Source: Candidatus Poribacteria bacterium (GTDB lineage Bacteria; Poribacteria; WGA-4E; PCPOR2b). From it: a stretch of 8,156 bases of DNA. Below are positions 6,141 through 8,156 of the stretch, in pieces. The notes beneath the pieces are model-generated. The model saw only the letters and a program-made list of their open reading frames with translations. It did not search any database and was not told the DNA's origin. The translations under genes were made by a program, and so were the position numbers. The stretch is from positions 1-8,156 of the forward strand of contig JAPUIP010000907.1 in assembly GCA_027296925.1 (NCBI GenBank), in the 5' to 3' direction. How positions within the stretch are numbered: position 1 is the first letter of the stretch; every line of letters begins with the position of its first letter.

Positions 6141-7043
6141 TCAAGTGTCACGCGCATCTTCCGCAAGCGGCACAAGCCGTAGCGCGCTTTGGAAGAAGAT
6201 TCTGGTCGCTACATCGTCGGGCAGATCCAGGTTTTGGAGAAACAGTTGCAGTTCCTGACCGTGGGCATCGCGACCAAAGAGCAGGCGGTCGGCGTAGCGG
6301 ATGAGGAACTGTCGAGCATGGGCCGTATCGCGCTTCAGTGCGCCCAGTCCCGAACCGGCAGACAGGTCCGCATGGAGGTTGGGATAGGTATCGAGAAGCC
6401 GCTGCACCTCACCGCCCGGCTGAATCGGGCCGCGTGGGTATGTTGCGGGCTCGTTGTCCGCGTTCCCACTGATGTACCGCCAGAAACCGGGGGCATGGCC
6501 GATAAAAAGCGTTTCTGGACAGGCCTGCAGAGCACGTTCCAGTGGCCCGACCCCGCCGCCGTACCAGTAGGTTTGATAGACCTGCTGGCCGTTTTCATCC
6601 GGAAGGTAGGGGACATCCATGTGCAGCACCACCGGACAGCCGAGTTCGCCGGCTTTGCGAAACAGTTCCACGCTACGCGGATCGTCGAGCAGCATGCGGT
6701 AGCTCCACTCGCCACAGACCCGCACCCCATGCATACGATAGGCGGCTTCAAAGCGTTGAGGCGCACTCCCTTCAGACGGGCAGGGGCAGTACCCGGCGAT
6801 GAAGCGATCCGGATAGCGATCGCGGGCTTGAAGCAATTCATCCAGGGTCGCTCCGGCATGGGTGCCATCCGGGCGAAAATTGCAGGGGTTAAAAACGCCA
6901 TGACTCGATGGCACATCCTCCGCCGGCGGCAGGTACCAGGTTAGTAGCCACGTTACGTCAATGCCGAACGCATCCATCTCGGCAATGACGCCGTCAGGAT
7001 TGACGCCGTGATAGTATACATGCTGGTGTGAGTCGATGATCAT
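6141..7043 (-). CDS. Amidohydrolase family 2 (metal-dependent TIM-barrel hydrolase)
   Basis: The 300-aa protein belongs to the amidohydrolase-2 (ACMSD/LigW-like) part of the superfamily, which hydrolyses or decarboxylates small organic substrates. Metal and catalytic residues are in the expected order: H6-x-H8 in MIIDSHQHVY on strand 1, H141 (VVLHMDVP), H183 (FIGHAPGFW) and D259 (LLFGRDAHGQE) on strand 8. The strand-1 HxH with a late Asp and no Lys fits a mononuclear enzyme. There is no signal peptide. ATG 7043 is supported by GGAGG (minus strand, 7054-7050), 6 nt away. It follows the alpha/beta hydrolase remnant by 32 nt and was probably the next gene of that operon. Substrate is unknown; the neighbouring esterase-type gene suggests carboxylate or lactone metabolism. 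Length is normal and nothing looks broken. Confidence 0.88.
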   Translation of the reverse strand: MIIDSHQHVYYHGVNPDGVIAEMDAFGIDVTWLLTWYLPPAEDVPSSHGVFNPCNFRPDGTHAGATLDELLQARDRYPDRFIAGYCPCPSEGSAPQRFEAAYRMHGVRVCGEWSYRMLLDDPRSVELFRKAGELGCPVVLHMDVPYLPDENGQQVYQTYWYGGGVGPLERALQACPETLFIGHAPGFWRYISGNADNEPATYPRGPIQPGGEVQRLLDTYPNLHADLSAGSGLGALKRDTAHARQFLIRYADRLLFGRDAHGQELQLFLQNLDLPDDVATRIFFQSALRLVPLAEDARDT

Positions 7044-7075
7044 AGGCGACCTCCGATACGTTAGCTTTCAGGCAT

Positions 7076-7144
7076 TTATAGACACCGCGAGAGAAAATCC
7101 AGCACCGCAGCCCGCATCGCCGCAGTCTCAAAATGTCCAGCAGG
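7076..7144 (-). pseudogene. C-terminal remnant of the disrupted alpha/beta hydrolase
   Basis: On the minus strand an open stretch of 22 codons running from the RAYT element edge to TAA (7078-7076) reads P-A-GHFET-AAMRAAVLDFLS-RCL. GHFET..MR..V..FL is the usual end of dienelactone-hydrolase/acetyl-xylan-esterase-like proteins, the His being the catalytic-triad His. The matching N-terminal piece is on the other side of the element, starting at 8049, on the same strand. The central ~170 or more residues, including the nucleophile Ser and acid residues, are absent from the window. The remnant has no start codon or SD of its own and cannot be functional alone. Confidence 0.6.
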
Positions 7145-7164
7145 TAGGTCAGGCTATGCCTGAC
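7144..7164 (+). repeat. REP-like hairpin, left (intact) copy
   Basis: GTAG is followed directly by the perfect palindrome GTCAGGC-TAT-GCCTGAC (7148-7164). A GTAG/GTRG foot 5' of a small hairpin is the defining form of REP sequences recognised by their RAYT protein. It lies 46 bases beyond the 3' end of the RAYT gene. Confidence 0.7.
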
Positions 7165-7210
7165 TGGCTGACGAACATGGGATCGGGTTTTGGCATGCGT
7201 CAGAGCCCGG

Positions 7211-7790
7211 CTACTTTGGTTCGCCGGTTGTGTCCTCAATTTCTTGGAAAGAAAGCGGCACGGTGGGATGACGGCAGGAGCATGCCCACTCGTAGGGGTA
7301 CACACCGGCACGAACGCAACGGTGGAAGCTAGACCAGAGCCATGCATGGGGACAGCGCGCCAGGCCGTGTTTCACCGGATTGTAGTGGATATAATCGAAG
7401 TGCCGTTCAAAATCGTCCGCGTCTCTTATTGTGTGCTCCCAGAAGCGCGGTTGCCACACCCCACGGCGCTGTTCCCGCTGTCGCCCCACCGTCACCGCTT
7501 GTTCTGCGCCGCCAAGGCGAAGCCACTCTTTGGTGAATTCCTTCTTAATCCAACCCCAGCGTGTTGAATAGTCGGTATCGCCGGGTTGAAGGGTCCAGAT
7601 CGTATGCAGATGATCCGGCAGCAAGACGATCGCATGAATGACCATCGGCCAGTGCATCTGGCAGCGTCGCAGAATGCTACTCAGCAGAGACCGGCCGGGA
7701 ACGTCACAAAGAATCCGTGCGCGCCGGTCGGTCACCAGGGGTGAAGAAAAACGTTCCGCCAGGCACATAAGCACGTCGGTAGTTTGGCAT
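7211..7790 (-). pseudogene. REP-associated tyrosine transposase (RAYT), frameshifted
   Basis: The main frame (from 7738 leftward to TAG at 7211) has all RAYT hallmarks: LLPDHLHTIWTL with the HUH pair HLH, RGVWQPRFWEH, and DYIHYNPVKHG. The Tyr of DY there is equivalent to the catalytic Tyr115 of E. coli TnpA-REP. WSSFHR..AGVYPYEWA follows, as in the family. The true N-terminus is in another frame. From ATG 7790 it reads MPNYRRAYVPGGTFFFT, aligning residue for residue with the start of E. coli TnpA-REP (Y4, R5, R6, GGT 11-13, FFT 15-17). The switch falls in a CCCC run (7738-7741, minus strand); one C fewer would give a continuous ~192-aa protein. The open frame can also be entered from ATG 7834, but that start gives unrelated residues. 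It is either a recent pseudogene, a recoding site, or a sequencing error. No SD is seen before ATG 7790. Confidence 0.8.
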
Positions 7791-7837
7791 GAAATGTATC
7801 GTATCGCCACTAAGGCAAGGTTGAGGACCTTCATAGC

Positions 7838-7853
7838 GTCAGGCAGAGCCTAC
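7838..7853 (-). repeat. REP-like hairpin, right (shortened) copy
   Basis: On the minus strand this reads GTAG-GC-TCT-GCCTGAC. It is the same element as at 7144-7164 but with five bases (GTCAG) missing after the GTAG foot and one loop change, so half of the stem is lost. It lies in inverted orientation to the left copy, upstream of the RAYT gene. Confidence 0.6.
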
Positions 7854-8049
7854 TTGCTACTTGCATCTCCAGCGGCCGGACAAAAAAGGCGGGCACATCC
7901 TCAACGCCGTTCAGATCGAGAACAAGCTTTTCGAGCACATATCCTTCCCGTTCTTCCTCGCACACCTTGTCGGCAGTGATGGAACGATGCCGATTCGGCA
8001 GAGCCCCCAGCAATCCATAGAGTTCTTTGCGCCGTGCTACTGCGTCCAT
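7854..8049 (-). pseudogene. N-terminal fragment of an alpha/beta hydrolase, truncated by the RAYT element
   Basis: From ATG 8049 the protein reads MDAVARRKELYGLLGALP (1-18), then EEEREGYVLEKLVLDLNG (31-48) and VPAFFVRP (52-59). This is the usual N-terminal helix and first strands of dienelactone-hydrolase/acetyl-xylan-esterase-type enzymes, which hydrolyse ester or lactone bonds. The frame then runs into the RAYT element and stops at 7831 after unrelated residues (SRLCLTL is encoded by the REP hairpin). The nucleophile elbow GxSxG and the rest of the fold are missing, and the C-terminal piece lies at 7144-7076. The start is supported by GAGGA (8058-8054), which overlaps the stop of the preceding NHL gene. 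The normal length of this family is roughly 250-350 aa, so most of the gene is gone. Confidence 0.7.
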
Positions 8050-8056
8050 AACTTCC

Positions 8057-8156
8057 TCATTTCTTGAACTTTTGAATCCGCATGCCGAAGTGGACGTCGA
8101 CGATATACACACTGCCGTCACCGTCAACACCGACATCATGCCCCCAGACAAATTGA
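8057..8156 (-). CDS. C-terminal end of an NHL/beta-propeller protein (partial)
   Basis: Only the last 32 codons are in the window; the 5' part lies beyond 8156. The reading FVWGHDVGVDGDGSVYIVD then GMRIQKFKK ends at TGA (8059-8057). The pattern of a D/G-rich turn, VYIVD, then R-I-Q-K-F is a typical NHL repeat blade, which serves as a structural or ligand-binding scaffold and is often found beside sugar- and lactone-degrading enzymes. It stops 7 nt before the hydrolase start and its stop codon overlaps that gene's SD, which shows translational coupling in one operon. Confidence 0.65.
   Translation of the reverse strand, partial: QFVWGHDVGVDGDGSVYIVDVHFGMRIQKFKK

Larger units (their letters stand above)
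7144..7853 (-). mobile_element. RAYT/REP element, about 710 bp, inserted in a hydrolase gene
   Basis: A RAYT-type transposase gene is bracketed by two inverted REP-like hairpins whose GTAG feet form the outer ends: GTAG at 7144-7147 on the plus strand and CTAC at 7850-7853. Both flanks are pieces of one alpha/beta hydrolase gene in the same orientation, so these points are very likely the element edges. A 7-bp tandem TACTTGC (7851-7857, 7858-7864) sits at the right edge, the left unit overlapping the CTAC end. No matching target duplication is visible on the left. The middle of the target gene is missing, so this is a replacement or an insertion plus deletion rather than a clean insertion. 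Confidence 0.65.

Noticed and set aside
6189..6944. Long plus-strand open frame opposite the amidohydrolase
   Set aside because: It mirrors the GC-rich minus-strand gene, whose metal-binding motifs are clear; the plus frame has no recognisable features or SD.
6994..7347. Minus-strand open frame across the amidohydrolase start and RAYT end
   Set aside because: It runs through the REP hairpin and overlaps two better-supported features in other frames; the region is explained by the hydrolase remnant and the element.
8050..8151. N-terminal extension of the hydrolase fragment from 8151
   Set aside because: This stretch encodes the end of the NHL protein in another frame, and the SD at 8058-8054 fits the start at 8049.

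Overview
The window looks like bacterial accessory chromosome from an uncultivated lineage. Repeat-rich intergenic DNA, a sulfite reductase fused to a TusA-type domain and sugar/amidohydrolase-type neighbours fit candidate phyla such as Poribacteria, but this is a low-confidence impression and no marker gene is present to prove it. No rRNA, tRNA or CRISPR array was seen.

Layout. Bases 1-640 contain no convincing gene: they hold nested direct repeats, a 9-bp tandem array and hairpin-type dispersed repeats. A good sigma70-type promoter (TTGATC-17-TATAAT, 646-674) and a leader of about 210 nt precede a plus-strand gene run. The run is an 814-aa sulfite/nitrite reductase with C-terminal helical and TusA-like domains (892-3336), a conserved-looking 193-aa protein of unknown function (3545-4126), an ADP-ribosyltransferase-fold protein (4144-4728), a 91-aa orphan (4746-5021) and a MoeB/ThiF E1-like enzyme (5055-5861). 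It ends at a strong bidirectional terminator (6006-6051). The reductase, its TusA domain and the E1-like enzyme make sense together as sulfite reduction plus sulfur-carrier activation. The ART-like gene and its small partner sit between them like an inserted two-gene cassette.

The right quarter is on the minus strand, converging on the same terminator. Read in its own direction it was a tight metabolic operon: the end of an NHL/beta-propeller protein (8156-8057), an alpha/beta hydrolase starting 7 nt later, and an amidohydrolase-2 protein (7043-6141). The hydrolase is broken. Its N-terminal ~60 residues (8049-7867) and a C-terminal remnant with the GHFET catalytic-His motif (7144-7076) lie on opposite sides of a ~710-bp RAYT (REP-associated tyrosine transposase) element. 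That element is bounded by inverted REP-like hairpins, each with a GTAG foot at its outer end (7144-7164 and 7838-7853). The transposase itself carries a 1-nt frameshift in a run of four C (7738-7741).

The strongest observations are this RAYT-replaced hydrolase, the ART-like/91-aa pair inside the sulfur operon, and the unusual leader of the reductase gene (an 8-codon in-frame upstream ORF overlapping the ribosome-binding site, plus duplicated anti-SD-like segments).
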